From positions 112,372,741 through 112,436,740 of the forward strand of contig OX104127.1 in assembly GCA_944470555.2 (NCBI GenBank): 64,000 nt of DNA, given 5' to 3'. Under the pieces are notes generated by a model. That model searched no databases, had not been told where the DNA came from, and was given only the letters and a program-made list of their open reading frames with translations. The translations under genes were made by a program, and so were the position numbers. Numbering within the stretch: the first letter of the stretch is position 1; every line of letters begins with the position of its first letter. The DNA is from Heterobilharzia americana. Lineage: Eukaryota > Platyhelminthes > Trematoda > Strigeidida > Schistosomatidae. Shown piece after piece: positions 1 to 10,258 of the stretch.

Positions 1-43
1 TTCGTGCACACAGCAGCCTCTGTGTTTAAAGGGGATGAACTGG

Positions 44-862
44 TCAGGCCACTCCTTTTTGTTTTCTACGTTGGCACGCAGTTTTGTCTTGTGCAATAGC
101 AATATTTTTAAAGCTGCTATGTAACGTTATGTGGTCTTGTAGTTTAATAAATCTCTTGGCGTCAAATGAAGTAGTGAACTTGAAGATCATGGGGCAGCTA
201 GACTGCGCTGGCTTTTTGCGGAGGCGCTTACAGTCACGGTGTATTCCTGTCATACCGCATGAGTTTAATACTTTTGTCTTAACTACATCCAGGGGTAGGG
301 TATCAGGTATGTTATTAACGATGGCCTGTTGGAACGACGATAATCTCTTCACTACTTGCGTCGCCAAGTAATCTACAAAGTTTTCTGCTTCCACTACATG
401 GTCTTCAACTAAATTCTCATGCTTCTCTAGAAGATATGCTAATAAATAGAAATCCTCAACTATTCTCCGAATCTCTTCCATAATGGTCTTAATGTTATCG
501 ATTTCTTTCCTGTGGTCGTTAATACTGCTACTCATCACTGATATGATGTCTTTGGTTCTGACAAAAGGCGTGGGGCATATCAGATCATCGAGATCTGAGT
601 TACACGGAGTAACAATGCTTGTCACACAGAAGAGTACTGGAATGACCAAGTCTTTGCTTTTTCTTGCTAGAGCAGTCGATTTTAGAACGTTTAGCCTTAG
701 ATCTTTCCATTTAAAAAGACAAAATCTAAGCTTATTGTTAAAATAGAAAAACAGGGAGCGGCGCCGTTCTCTGTTACTGTTTAATGCATATGGCGCTATG
801 ACGCAGTGTTCCGAAACGTTGATAACACGGTATGTGAGGAGAATAGCGGAGCCGTAAGCCAA
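44..862 (-). CDS. ORF1-like protein of a CR1-type non-LTR retrotransposon; ORF2 lies off the left edge
   Basis: This is an open frame of about 270 codons whose stop is at the left edge. Its C-terminal half matches the ORF1 read at about 8.97-9.4 kb. Shared blocks, in order, are FVDYLATQVVKRLSS against FVATEASKRLTSS, NNIPDTLPL against LNIPDSFPL, RLRKK against RLRKR, and CPMIFKF against CPILFQF. The order and spacing suggest the RNA-binding (RRM-like) part of a CR1-type ORF1 protein, which coats the element RNA. A charged helical stretch at residues about 110-150 could be a coiled coil. The nominal first codon is not ATG and the first ~100 residues have no counterpart, so the true start is unknown. 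The element would run off the left edge. Homology is seen directly; the RRM assignment is inference. Confidence 0.55.
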   Translation of the reverse strand: MAYGSAILLTYRVINVSEHCVIAPYALNSNRERRRSLFFYFNNKLRFCLFKWKDLRLNVLKSTALARKSKDLVIPVLFCVTSIVTPCNSDLDDLICPTPFVRTKDIISVMSSSINDHRKEIDNIKTIMEEIRRIVEDFYLLAYLLEKHENLVEDHVVEAENFVDYLATQVVKRLSSFQQAIVNNIPDTLPLDVVKTKVLNSCGMTGIHRDCKRLRKKPAQSSCPMIFKFTTSFDAKRFIKLQDHITLHSSFKNIAIAQDKTACQRRKQKGVA

Positions 863-969
863 ATATCTGGAGAGGACTGAAATGTTACTACAAAATATAG
901 TAATAAGTAGTCAGACACAACAGGAAATCTGCAATCAAGAACCATGTGAAAACGAAGCGTAAAATTCGA
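863..969. other. Short unassigned gap
   Basis: Short sequence between the CR1 ORF1 remnant and the RTE fragment. No coding or repeat signal was recognised. Confidence 0.3.
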
Positions 970-2247
970 TTTTACCGCGATTCAGGAAGTACAAATCATG
1001 TGCGCTTCGGATTGCAAAGCAACGCATCATCATATGATAGAGCATAGAATCGTAGTCAACTCAACTTCATCGATTTTGAAAGGGTCTTCGATAACGTTGA
1101 CCGAGAAGTAATTTGTAAACTCCCTACTTCAACACTGCAGTGTACCACAAACCTTCATCAAACTCACTCAGCAGCTATATGTTTCATGGTACTACATGCC
1201 ACGTGATTTACAATAGAAAGCTCAGTGACGCCTTTCAAATGGAAGTGAAGACAGGAGTAATACAAGGATGCTGTCTACCATCACCGATGATCTTCCTGGT
1301 TGTGGCCGATTCGATTGGATGATGCAACAAACTGTGAGAAGATGGACATACGCTGTTTGGCCGATGCGATGAAAAGAGCCTAGAAGATTTGGATTTCGCC
1401 ACCGATGATGATTTATTTCTAATGTCTTGCCACAAACTCGGGGGCCCACAGGCGAAAGCCAACAGGTTGGCAAAAGAGGCGAGGCAGCGAAGGAAGACGG
1501 GACTTCCTCCAGGTGAAAGTAGAGAAGACAGAAGTGATGAAGATACCCAACCAAGAGCCATAAGCGCCAATCGCCATCAATGGGAGAAATCTAGAGGAAG
1601 TTATCACTTTCATCTACCTGCCTAGGCAGCATCGCTTCAACCACAGGCGGCGTGTCGGCAGCACAGATGAGGACGTCAGGGCAGCCAGGATAGAAAAGGT
1701 AGGTCTTCGTTAATCTGAGATCAGTGTGGAGATCTACTGCATTGCACTCAGCATGATGCGTGAACAAAATCTGGACTCTCGACACCAATGTCAGTGAGGT
1801 CAGTGCTGCTATATGGTCCAGAAACTTGGTGCATCACGAAGAGCATTTCTAGCAAACTACAGACATTCATCAACAGCTGCCGCCTACGCTCACTCGATAC
1901 TGAAGATCAGATGGCCAGAATGATAAGGATAGGCAACAAGGAACCCTGGCTGGAAACGAGCCAACCAGGAACCTATCACCCAACAAATATGCAGAAGAAG
2001 GTGGAGACGGATTGGGCATACACTGAGAAGACCGATTGTGGACATCACGTACCAGGCCAGGATGTCGAGTGGGACCCAATGGGGAAACGACGAATTGAGT
2101 GTCCGGGGCGAGAGTGACATGGAGGAGGAAATGAAGGCTCGTAGGCAGCCGTGGGGCCAGATTAGAAGTACTTCAGAGAAGAGAGTGGATTGGAGACGTG
2201 CTACTGAAGCCCTATGTTCCACTAGAAACCCAGAGGACAAATAATCA
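970..2247 (+). mobile_element. 5'-truncated RTE-like retrotransposon (family A), RT to 3' end, frames broken
   Basis: It begins inside the reverse-transcriptase domain: 1061-1110 reads as a damaged NFIDFE-x-VFDNVDREV block, matching the intact family member at 20.8 kb. It continues through the palm and thumb and ends in the typical RTE tail with PLRSLD, RNPEDK and an A/T-rich terminus (about 2240-2265). The frame shifts several times (open pieces at 1140-1322, 1389-1625, 1788-2117 and 2038-2244), so no functional protein is made. From about 1284 onward it is nearly identical, in inverted orientation, to 17382-18345, including its frameshifts. Confidence 0.8.
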
Positions 2248-2384
2248 CAATAATATTCTCTGTCGCAGTGTGAATGTTGGTATTTTTGGGTAAGGATTTA
2301 AAATATAACAGCTTTCAGGCTCAGAATTTTAATATAGATCCTACAGTTTCCACTGGGGCTACGTGAATTAAGAAAATTTCGATC

Positions 2385-2612
2385 ACTGGATTATGACTCA
2401 ATACCGGGTGGTTAGTTGATAGTCACGGGAGCTGGCTGCTATGAACCCCATTTCTATCGGGACCCTGGGTGCACACTTATAATGTGTCCTATACTAGAAC
2501 GAAACATCTGTGCATTGCTGCTAGGTACAAAAGTGTTTTCGAACTGATATCGGTCAGTGATTAATGCTGCCTCGAGACTGACCAATCCTCATAGACCTTC
2601 AAGGTGAAAAAT
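2385..2612 (+). repeat. Decayed SINE-like element
   Basis: The stretch around 2500-2560 (ACTAGAACGAAACATCTGTG, then GAACTGATATCGGTCAGTG) matches the body and tail of the better preserved tRNA-headed SINE at 57.1-57.4 kb. The tRNA-like head is too diverged to show clear A and B boxes. Confidence 0.4.
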
Positions 2613-3091
2613 GAGTAACTTGGGGCCTAAAACTACTGCATCAAGCTCAAGACATCAATACATTTGTTTCGCTATCATCAGCTATCGACCACACCATAAA
2701 AAGTTAATAATTCTCGATTTCAATTCACTGGAAAACTACAAGCGAAAATCGTACACTTATCCACAGTTCTAATCTTGTTCTATCCATAAAAAGTGCTGGT
2801 TCTTTTCCTTTTATGGGCTTCTTCGTAACAAGGACAACTTATTTAACTGGAAAACATTCACTCGATTTATCACTTTATTTTTTGTCAACCACTTATAACC
2901 CGTAACAAACAAAAATTGCATACGTTGGAATTTCGGCACATTTTACTACAGTGAAATGAATATGACTGGCATTAAGTAGCGTAGTATAGCTGCTAATGAG
3001 AAACCCCGAAATAAATGTACCTGTAGTGCACCTTTTTGGCATCAAAAAAATGCTGAAAGGCCTAATATCACTAATTAAACACTTAAAATAT
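2613..3091. other. Unassigned AT-rich sequence
   Basis: No coding frame, RNA gene or repeat was recognised. It may be 3' flank of the candidate exon that ends at 3092. Confidence 0.3.
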
Positions 3092-3302
3092 CTAAGTAAT
3101 AACTAAATCATCTTTCACGATGGCGTCGATTGACTCCGGTTCCCTATGTTTATTCTGGTGCGTGGGCATCCACATTCTGACATTCTCTATTTTTGCGACT
3201 TCTGTGCTTTGGTCGGCAGCCACCAAATCAAAGTCCACAGCATAGCCACTAATCGACAAATAAGTTAGCATTCTTCCCCTAATATAACCTTTTGATGTAC
3301 GG
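3092..3302 (-). CDS. Candidate terminal exon of an unidentified gene
   Basis: On the minus strand a good acceptor (run of T and A ending TTTACCAG, RC of 3303-3310) is followed by one nucleotide and 69 sense codons to a TAG at 3092-3094. The peptide has the composition of real protein, with short readable blocks GYAVDFDLVAADQST, KIENVRMWMP and ESIDAIVKDDLVIT. No domain is recognised. The intron would be phase 2. Upstream exons would lie above 3.3 kb but none could be joined with confidence. It could instead be a remnant of an unrecognised transposon. Confidence 0.35.
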
Positions 3303-4589
3303 CTGGTAAATAAATAAATGTTTTATTCTGGCGTTAAAAAAAGATTTTAACACGAGAGAAGCCAGTTTACAGGCTTCATCACGTTGATACATCTCAAAAT
3401 GTCTACAAGACCTGAGCCCTGAGTGGTACTGACGGAATGTCATTAAACCCAGTTAAAAACTTCAGAAGGTCCTGCTAGTTATGAAATGAACGAGGAAATA
3501 TTACTTTATAGCGTACATAGAGTGTTAAAGTTTAGATAATAATAAATGTTGTCTTCATTTAACGGGTTCAACGTGAGGGATACCAGTTAACAAGCACTGT
3601 CAAATTCATAATTTTCGAAAGTATCTAGTATTAAATAATTTGCATATCAAGTCATTAGTGTGCATAATCCTATTGAAATTTGTTGAAATTCATGAGACGG
3701 ATATGGATTGCCATCTCCCACCACACAGATAGGTTCCATTATCAATATCAAAAGCGCGCAGTGTTCAAAGTTTGCGTTGTAACCAACCGACGTTGTTAGT
3801 CCATTTGCATAGATTGCCGATTAGTATTATAACACTTTGCTACATAGAATGATCTTCAGTTTTTAGTTTGCTAACCACAAAGGACCCATTTATACAATCT
3901 GGAGTATAAATAAAGCATCCACAGTTATATAACCAACGTGTATCGCCATATCAATGCATATCCAGGACACCATGTTACTTTTAAAGGTGATATAGATTAA
4001 TTCTGCTGGGAATACTTGTTGTATTGGGTGAAAATAGGTGTTGAAACAGTCAATAGTCCATACACTTCGAGTATCTTTTGTATTAGCATAGGCGGCATCA
4101 TTCGAGAAGTGTATTTGATGCGTAGTAAGTTCCATATGAAAAGGTCTCTTGGTACAGAGTACTAGAAAATGTGTAGTGTGGAGCCATTGCAGGTAAGTGA
4201 CGTCCTGAGCTAACAAGTAAGTTGGTCTCTGGTTTAATCATCTGTTCAGAATGCCTCTGCTACTAATACTGTTGGGAATGGTCAGACGGTTCGTCGCAAG
4301 AAAAATCATGACGAGTAGGTGAGTTAATCTTGAAGATGGTCCAGAATTTGCGAAAGAGTGGGAGCAGTCCAATAATTATTGGCGTCAATGAGCAGGTGTT
4401 ATTCCCATAAAGTAATCACGTTCAGACTGAATTTGAACATCAAATGTCGACTTGCAGCTGTTTCTGCAAATGGGGAAAGAAAGGAGAGGCACGAGCAGAT
4501 ATGGAAATAGAGATTACTACGCTATCAAATTTGGAGAAGAGAGGAGTCCCTATCCTTTTTTGATTTATTCGGACTTGATGTACATTTTC
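3303..4589. other. Unassigned sequence
   Basis: Contains one minus-strand open frame of 108 codons (3890-4216) with no recognised motif and no codon-level support. It is probably a chance frame. No RNA gene was seen. Confidence 0.3.
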
Positions 4590-4849
4590 ATGTATATATG
4601 TTAAGTCAACTACATAGTCCTTCCATTATAGGGTTATTAAGTCGTTTTTTGAGAGGGGGGTGTACCGTAGTGGCTTTCAGAGATAAACAGTATTCTTTAA
4701 GTTCATTATACGGAGAGGAGCCGGTATTCATACCCTTGTATGCAATCGTAAGGCCATCTGCATTAAAGAACTTCAGGGCTTTAATAAAACCGATTCTTAC
4801 ATTTAGAGATCTGAGTACGTTCATAGTGGACGCAATGGCTTGACCATTG

Positions 4850-7804
4850 TTATGTGCCGATTGCTCCATTATGCTTCGTATTTGTGGATATAATATGAAT
4901 GTCAAGAAATTTATGGATATCCGTGAAAAGAAAGAATTCGTTGAGTAGACGTCGAAACTGAAATGCAGACATGCAAGAGCGAATAAAATGTGGAAGCTTA
5001 TTCCATAACTTGCTGTACTGTAACATAAAGGATCGTGACCTAAGTTTAAGGCGGTGCTTTTCTACAGGTACAGTGCATTCACGATTGCGTAGACTATATG
5101 AAGACATAGGCTTAAAAGTAGGAGCGCAACAGGCGTGAGTAATGCCATGCAAAAGGCGGAAAAATAGGCTAAGGTTAAGCTTAAGGCGTCTTAGCCAAAG
5201 TGGGTCAATTTTTAATTTCTTACACCTTCCCTCATAATCAAGTTCTTCGTGACGGCCCAGTACATAGCGGGTAAACTTTCTTTGAACATTCTCAATTAGT
5301 ATCCTATCCGAAGCATACATATTGCTGAAGATGATTGTGCCATATTCAAGTACTGGGCGGATCATTACCTTGAATAAAAGCAGTCTAGCCTCAGTGGTGT
5401 GTGTGTGTTTAAGCAAAAGGCCAACTGAGCGCCTACATTTGGAGGCAAGTGACTGGGCATATTCCGTAAACGTTAAGTTCCGAGAATACCTAATACCTAA
5501 ATCACATACTGAGTTATAAGATTGCAGCACGGAATCGCCAAGGTGTAAACTGACGTTTGGATAAGAGTTATTGAAACAGAGAATTCCGCATTTACTAGAG
5601 TTAAGTGGAAGTTGCCATGTTTCACTCCAAGCGAACAAATTCGTCAGGTCTTCCTGGATTCTATTAAAACCCTCACTTAGAGATGAGCGGGAAAAGCTAT
5701 ACACGATTTTTAAGTCGTCAGCAAACAGGTAGGGTTTACCATATTTTATCATGTCAGAAATATCATTTATGTAAAGGAGGAAAAGTAAGGGCCCCAACAC
5801 ACTACCTTGAATGACGCCACTCAGAATAGGCTGTGGGGAGGAATAGGTTTGACTGAACTTTACTATTTGAGTACGCTGCCTAAAAAACGAGCTTATCCAC
5901 GATAATAGAGGATCACTAATTCCAAATGATTGAAGCTTAAGAATTAACCGATTATGAGGCACTTTATCAAATGCTTTTTTGAAGTCAAAAAATAGAGCAG
6001 TTACGAAAAGACCTTCATCTCGTCTGCAGGTGACCTCCTCAAAATAATCCAGTAAGCAAGTACTACATGAACGACCTTTTAAGAAACCATGCTGCATAGG
6101 GGAAAGAAGCTGATGCGCAGCCACGTAATCATTGATTTCTTGCACAACCACCTTCTCCATGATACGAGAGACTACAGATGTAATATTTATGGGACGATAA
6201 TTCTGAATTTCTGACGTCGGCCCAGATTTATACGTGGGAGATATGTATGACAGCTTCCAGCGGTCAGGGTAGCATGCCTCAGTAAGGGATATTGAGAATA
6301 GCTTCATGAGGATCAACGGTATGTCTTCACCACCCCTCTTAAGGAGAACAGACGGGATCCCATCGGGTCCGGCAGAATATGAGTCCTTTAGTGAAGCAAC
6401 TGCATCACCTATCTTTCTCTGTGTAAAGGAAACATTACTTAGTGAGTGGTGTGGTGGAATGGGCATTTGTATGTTTAGTACACTATCTTCGTGCGTGAAG
6501 CAGCTTGCATAATGTTTACTAAACAGCTGACAGATCTTACTTGGGTCATCATAAAGAATGTCCCCATCAATGATCAGACTACTGGGAATAACTCTAGATA
6601 AGTTTGCACGGGATTTTAGAATTCTCACTAATGATTGAGCATTGCCTGTTTGTGCGTTGCAGCTAGTTTCTTGCTTGATTGCTTTCAGTAACTTATTTGA
6701 TTTGAAGTTCTCATGAGCAATTTTTAATGAGACAAGGGATGAAAAGTCATTAGATCGATAGAAATTTCTGGCATGTCTGCGCATGCTGATACGTACTTTT
6801 TCAGGGATGAAATTCACTTTCGGCTTTCTAATTAATACTGATACCTCCGGAGCAATATGATCGTGAATTACATTCATGGAACTGTAGAAGATGTCACTTA
6901 GTTCATGGGTTGAGCTACTGGTGAAATAAGAACCCCAGTCCAAGCATCGCAACATGTATTGTATCTCTTCCCAGATGGTATTTTTATATCGTCTAACTGT
7001 GGTTGTTTTTGACCTGGGAGCTAACGTATTTCTGGGAGATAGTCGGAAGTCACCAAACACTACTCTGTGATCGCTGCCCGGGAATTCTGGACCAACTTGA
7101 AGAGTGAAAGGCAATAATCCATTGGTGAAAACTAGGTCAAGTATGCTATTATGTCTAGTTGGTTGCACTACATGTTGGCGCCATCCTCCAGAATCCAACA
7201 CATTAATAAAATTATCAAACCGCCTAGGAGAAGTAAGTGTCTGCCACTTGATGTCAGGCATATTAAAGTCACCGCATATAAGTTTCATGGAGTAGGGCAG
7301 TGTTGTTACGTGGGTGAACACTTCTGCAAGCCTGTCATCATAATCTACGGTAGAGCAAGGGGGACGGTAGATACACCCCAAGAGGATAGTTATAGCATTA
7401 GTAAACTTCGCCACAACCCACACTGAGTCACTGAGCGAATTGAGTTCTGAAGTAATACAATTTGTCGCAGCAATGTCGGACCTGATATAGATGATGCAAC
7501 CACCACCTCTACCATTATATCTATCTCCCCTAAACAGAGTATAATTGTCGACAGAGACATCACTATCAGGAGTGTCTGGAGTACACCAAGCTTCAGTGAT
7601 AAATATTAGGCAGGGGTTAGACATAGTCGACAACATAGTGATCTCACTTATTTTGTTGCGTATGGAACGGGCGTTAATCAGACAGAAGGTTAAAGAATTG
7701 GATAAGCAGTAGTACCTAAACCTGTTTTCGGAAAGCATTTTCTCGCAGGTTAGTTGGAACTGTAGTGGTGAGGAAAATGGGGTAGAATTTAATTTCGGGG
7801 ACAT
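4850..7804 (-). CDS. CR1-type ORF2: AP endonuclease plus reverse transcriptase, intact 984 aa
   Basis: Uninterrupted from an ATG at 7804 to a stop at 4850. The N-terminal apurinic-endonuclease-like domain shows NARSIRNK (about residue 44), ITEAW (catalytic Glu), CGDFNMPD and the SDHRVVF signature near residue 243. The RT domain begins near residue 475 with SAGPDGIPS, followed by YRPINITSV, QHGFLKGRSC, FFDFKKAFDKVPHNR, GVIQGSVLGPLLFLLYIND and the catalytic FADD at residues 694-697. All core catalytic motifs are present. The length is normal for CR1 ORF2. The protein nicks target DNA and primes reverse transcription of its own RNA. Intactness suggests recent insertion, although the partner ORF1 is frameshifted. 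A 99-codon frame overlapping the stop (4606-4905) is read here as 3' UTR. Confidence 0.93.
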   Translation of the reverse strand: MSPKLNSTPFSSPLQFQLTCEKMLSENRFRYYCLSNSLTFCLINARSIRNKISEITMLSTMSNPCLIFITEAWCTPDTPDSDVSVDNYTLFRGDRYNGRGGGCIIYIRSDIAATNCITSELNSLSDSVWVVAKFTNAITILLGCIYRPPCSTVDYDDRLAEVFTHVTTLPYSMKLICGDFNMPDIKWQTLTSPRRFDNFINVLDSGGWRQHVVQPTRHNSILDLVFTNGLLPFTLQVGPEFPGSDHRVVFGDFRLSPRNTLAPRSKTTTVRRYKNTIWEEIQYMLRCLDWGSYFTSSSTHELSDIFYSSMNVIHDHIAPEVSVLIRKPKVNFIPEKVRISMRRHARNFYRSNDFSSLVSLKIAHENFKSNKLLKAIKQETSCNAQTGNAQSLVRILKSRANLSRVIPSSLIIDGDILYDDPSKICQLFSKHYASCFTHEDSVLNIQMPIPPHHSLSNVSFTQRKIGDAVASLKDSYSAGPDGIPSVLLKRGGEDIPLILMKLFSISLTEACYPDRWKLSYISPTYKSGPTSEIQNYRPINITSVVSRIMEKVVVQEINDYVAAHQLLSPMQHGFLKGRSCSTCLLDYFEEVTCRRDEGLFVTALFFDFKKAFDKVPHNRLILKLQSFGISDPLLSWISSFFRQRTQIVKFSQTYSSPQPILSGVIQGSVLGPLLFLLYINDISDMIKYGKPYLFADDLKIVYSFSRSSLSEGFNRIQEDLTNLFAWSETWQLPLNSSKCGILCFNNSYPNVSLHLGDSVLQSYNSVCDLGIRYSRNLTFTEYAQSLASKCRRSVGLLLKHTHTTEARLLLFKVMIRPVLEYGTIIFSNMYASDRILIENVQRKFTRYVLGRHEELDYEGRCKKLKIDPLWLRRLKLNLSLFFRLLHGITHACCAPTFKPMSSYSLRNRECTVPVEKHRLKLRSRSFMLQYSKLWNKLPHFIRSCMSAFQFRRLLNEFFLFTDIHKFLDIHIISTNTKHNGAIGT

Positions 7805-7845
7805 AATAGGGGAATAAGATACTACTGGGTTACTACTAATATCCT

Positions 7846-9593
7846 TTATTGTGTTAGGTGTTGACCCACTGTATATGAGCCGGGAGGATGACAGGTTGGC
7901 GTAACATCTTCCTCGCCACTGTAGCGGTTGTGAGTTAGGATTGAGAGTAGCTGATTCGACAGCGTCATCATCTGAACAGCAAAAGGCGCTAATAGTTCTT
8001 GAAGTCCGCGAAAATTTGGGCTTTCAGAATGAGCCCTGGGTATGGGTGTCTGCGGAAATGAGCCAAGTAAGTCTGTGGTTTCACTTTCGCATGGGAAGGG
8101 GTAGGGTGCACTATGTTGGGGAGCCAGTATCAGAGGCTGCATCTGAACAGCAGGCCTCCAATTAGGAGGTGATATCGTTGTACTGGGGCGAGCATACATT
8201 GGATATGAATGTTGTGTAGATGGGTGTGAGGAGAAAAACCTATCGTTTTTCCTATAGCCCTTGTCTTCATGACTGTGGGAAGCATTTGTGTTCTGAACAT
8301 TCTTACGCATGTTCCCCTCCTTTTTACCACCTTGGTGTATGAATCCTACCTTTCTGTTGGTTAGTGAGGGTGCCATAGTACTTGGTGTCATGTCGGTGGA
8401 CGTCGTGAATGTGTCTGCGTAAGGAAACGGGGTCACTCTTCGAATGGCGTTATAACCATTAGGTTTAACAGTCTGAATATAGTTACTTCGGGGCTGGCTA
8501 AAACGTTTCTGTGCCACTGGCTTTGTCGGTATACTCGAACTAGGACTTTTAGGTTTAGATTTTCGAAACATGGCACTATGTGACCGTGCATTGTCAATAC
8601 ACCCAGAGGTCAACATGGTATTTGAGGGCGGTAAAGGCTTAACAGCGTAACTGCACCTGGGTGATGTGGGCTTCGTCGATAAACTCAGAGGAATAAGGTG
8701 CATATCGGACGTATCATTACCGTTGCCATCCATATCAACATCATCTGAGAATAAATCTGCATAACTGGCGGAGATTTGACCTTCAGTTTCGGTGTTTACT
8801 ACCATGTTGGATGGTGAAACAGCAGCAACTGATGTACTTGCAACAATATGCTCGGTCAGCCTTTTTTGATCTACACTTACGGTGTCATCTGGTGTTAGGA
8901 GCTGACTCCCAGGCGCCAGTATGTTTCGGGTGGCCATTGGTTCTGATGAAGTTTCCAAGGGACTTCATAAGGTTTCGAAACACGTGTCCGTCTTGGACAT
9001 GGGGTAAGATCTGGAAGTACCCTAACATTCTCACAGCTTCTTAAGAGTCTTACAGATTTCTGTGAACCACAAAAGTGTCTCGCATCAAGGAGTGAGCCAA
9101 ACTGGAATAATATTGGACAGGGGTATTTACTGGTCCTCTTCCTAAGACGCCGGACTGTGCAACCAGATTCATGCAAACCGTAGGCTTGAAGGAGATCATT
9201 TTTAACACGTCTTAATGGAAAACTATCAGGGATATTGAGGACAATGGAGTTGTGCGACGAAGTCAATCGTTTGCTGGCTTCAGTGGCTACAAAGTTCACC
9301 AATGTTTCACACTTGATAAGGTTATCCACTGATAAGTCCGTTGTAGGGTTGAGTAGGCAAATCAGAGGTATAAGACAGTCTGGTTTGCGCTGAAGATCAG
9401 CAATTGCATTACTGTTGTCAACAATATTACGCTTGTTCGCAACAACATTATATACGTCAGCCATGACGTCAGACAAACCGACAGAAGGACCATTGATAAA
9501 TGAGCCATTTTCAGACCCTAGTGACGGATTCGAAACTTTTGATCTCGTAGCTTTATGGATTGGTTTTTTTACGGCAGCAACAACGTCACTCAT
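7846..9593 (-). pseudogene. CR1 ORF1 with a frameshift near 8960
   Basis: It starts at ATG 9591-9593 (peptide start MSDVVAAVKKP). The first frame runs to 8895 and carries the RRM-like block shared with the ORF1 at 44-862 (LNIPDSFPL, RLRKR, CPILFQF). The second frame is open from about 8958 to the stop at 7846 and carries a Ser/Pro/Asn-rich basic tail ending near the ORF2 start. The second frame has no ATG at its beginning and a TGA directly upstream, so a small indel near 8960 broke one original ORF1 of roughly 580 codons. Programmed frameshifting is possible but no slippery site was seen. Confidence 0.7.
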
Positions 9594-9740
9594 TTTAGGG
9601 CTACAAGGCACAGACACAAAGAAGCAAACATTTATTGTCTGACAATAAAATAGCAAGATTAGAGACCTATCTGCTACACAGATTAAAGTTACTGGTTTTC
9701 TGTCAACGTCAGCTTTTGCAGTAAGCTGGTAGGTAAAGCG

Positions 9741-10258
9741 GCAAGATGCTACAACTTCCCGTCAAATAGCGAAGAACACTGAAGTCCAGACCAAAGTTCA
9801 CGTATTGATGAAAACCAGAGATACGCAACCAATAGTTGCGGAGGAAATGACAGCATTAGTCAGCTGATAACGTATATGTTTAGAAGCTTTAATTTGTATG
9901 CGGAAAACGTAACTGTATCGTGGCCAGATTGCCGAAATTCAAAAGCACGAGGAAAGCACAAAAGATGTAACGCACGCAGTTCGTATTTGTAAATAAACTA
10001 TTTGTCTAAGTATTCTTTACCATGAGAAGTATTTTCCAATTTGTCTTTCTTCACAAATAATTACACTATGGTAAGATACTCAGCAGTTGGGTACTGGTGC
10101 ACATTAATTTACGAAAGGCTGGTCAAGTGTTAGGTAATAGTAGGACAAAAAGACACATCTTACGACCGGTGAGCCTCAGTATCGCCTTATTATTAACCGT
10201 CTAGATTCTAAGGCTAGTATCTAGCTGGACCTAACATTTCATTTCTGTTATCCCACAT
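9741..10258. other. Unassigned sequence between CR1 and Gypsy elements
   Basis: No frame, RNA gene or repeat was recognised. It may hold the CR1 5' UTR and the Gypsy 5' end, but no LTR pair was identified. Confidence 0.3.

Larger units (their letters stand above)
4590..9740 (-). mobile_element. Near-complete CR1-clade non-LTR retrotransposon
   Basis: A two-ORF non-LTR element on the minus strand: ORF1 at 9593-7846 (frameshifted), a 41-nt gap, then ORF2 at 7804-4850 (intact), then about 260 nt of 3' UTR. The layout and the ORF2 domains (AP endonuclease then RT, no RNase H) are typical of the CR1 clade, known in schistosomes as SR1/Perere-type elements. There is no poly(A) tail; the 3' end lies near 4590, where the sequence turns to short A/T repeats, but no clear target-site duplication was found. 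Outer limits are approximate. Confidence 0.8.

Noticed and set aside
4606..4905. 99-codon minus frame overlapping the CR1 ORF2 stop
   Set aside because: It lies in the element 3' UTR, overlaps ORF2 in another frame and has no recognisable domain.
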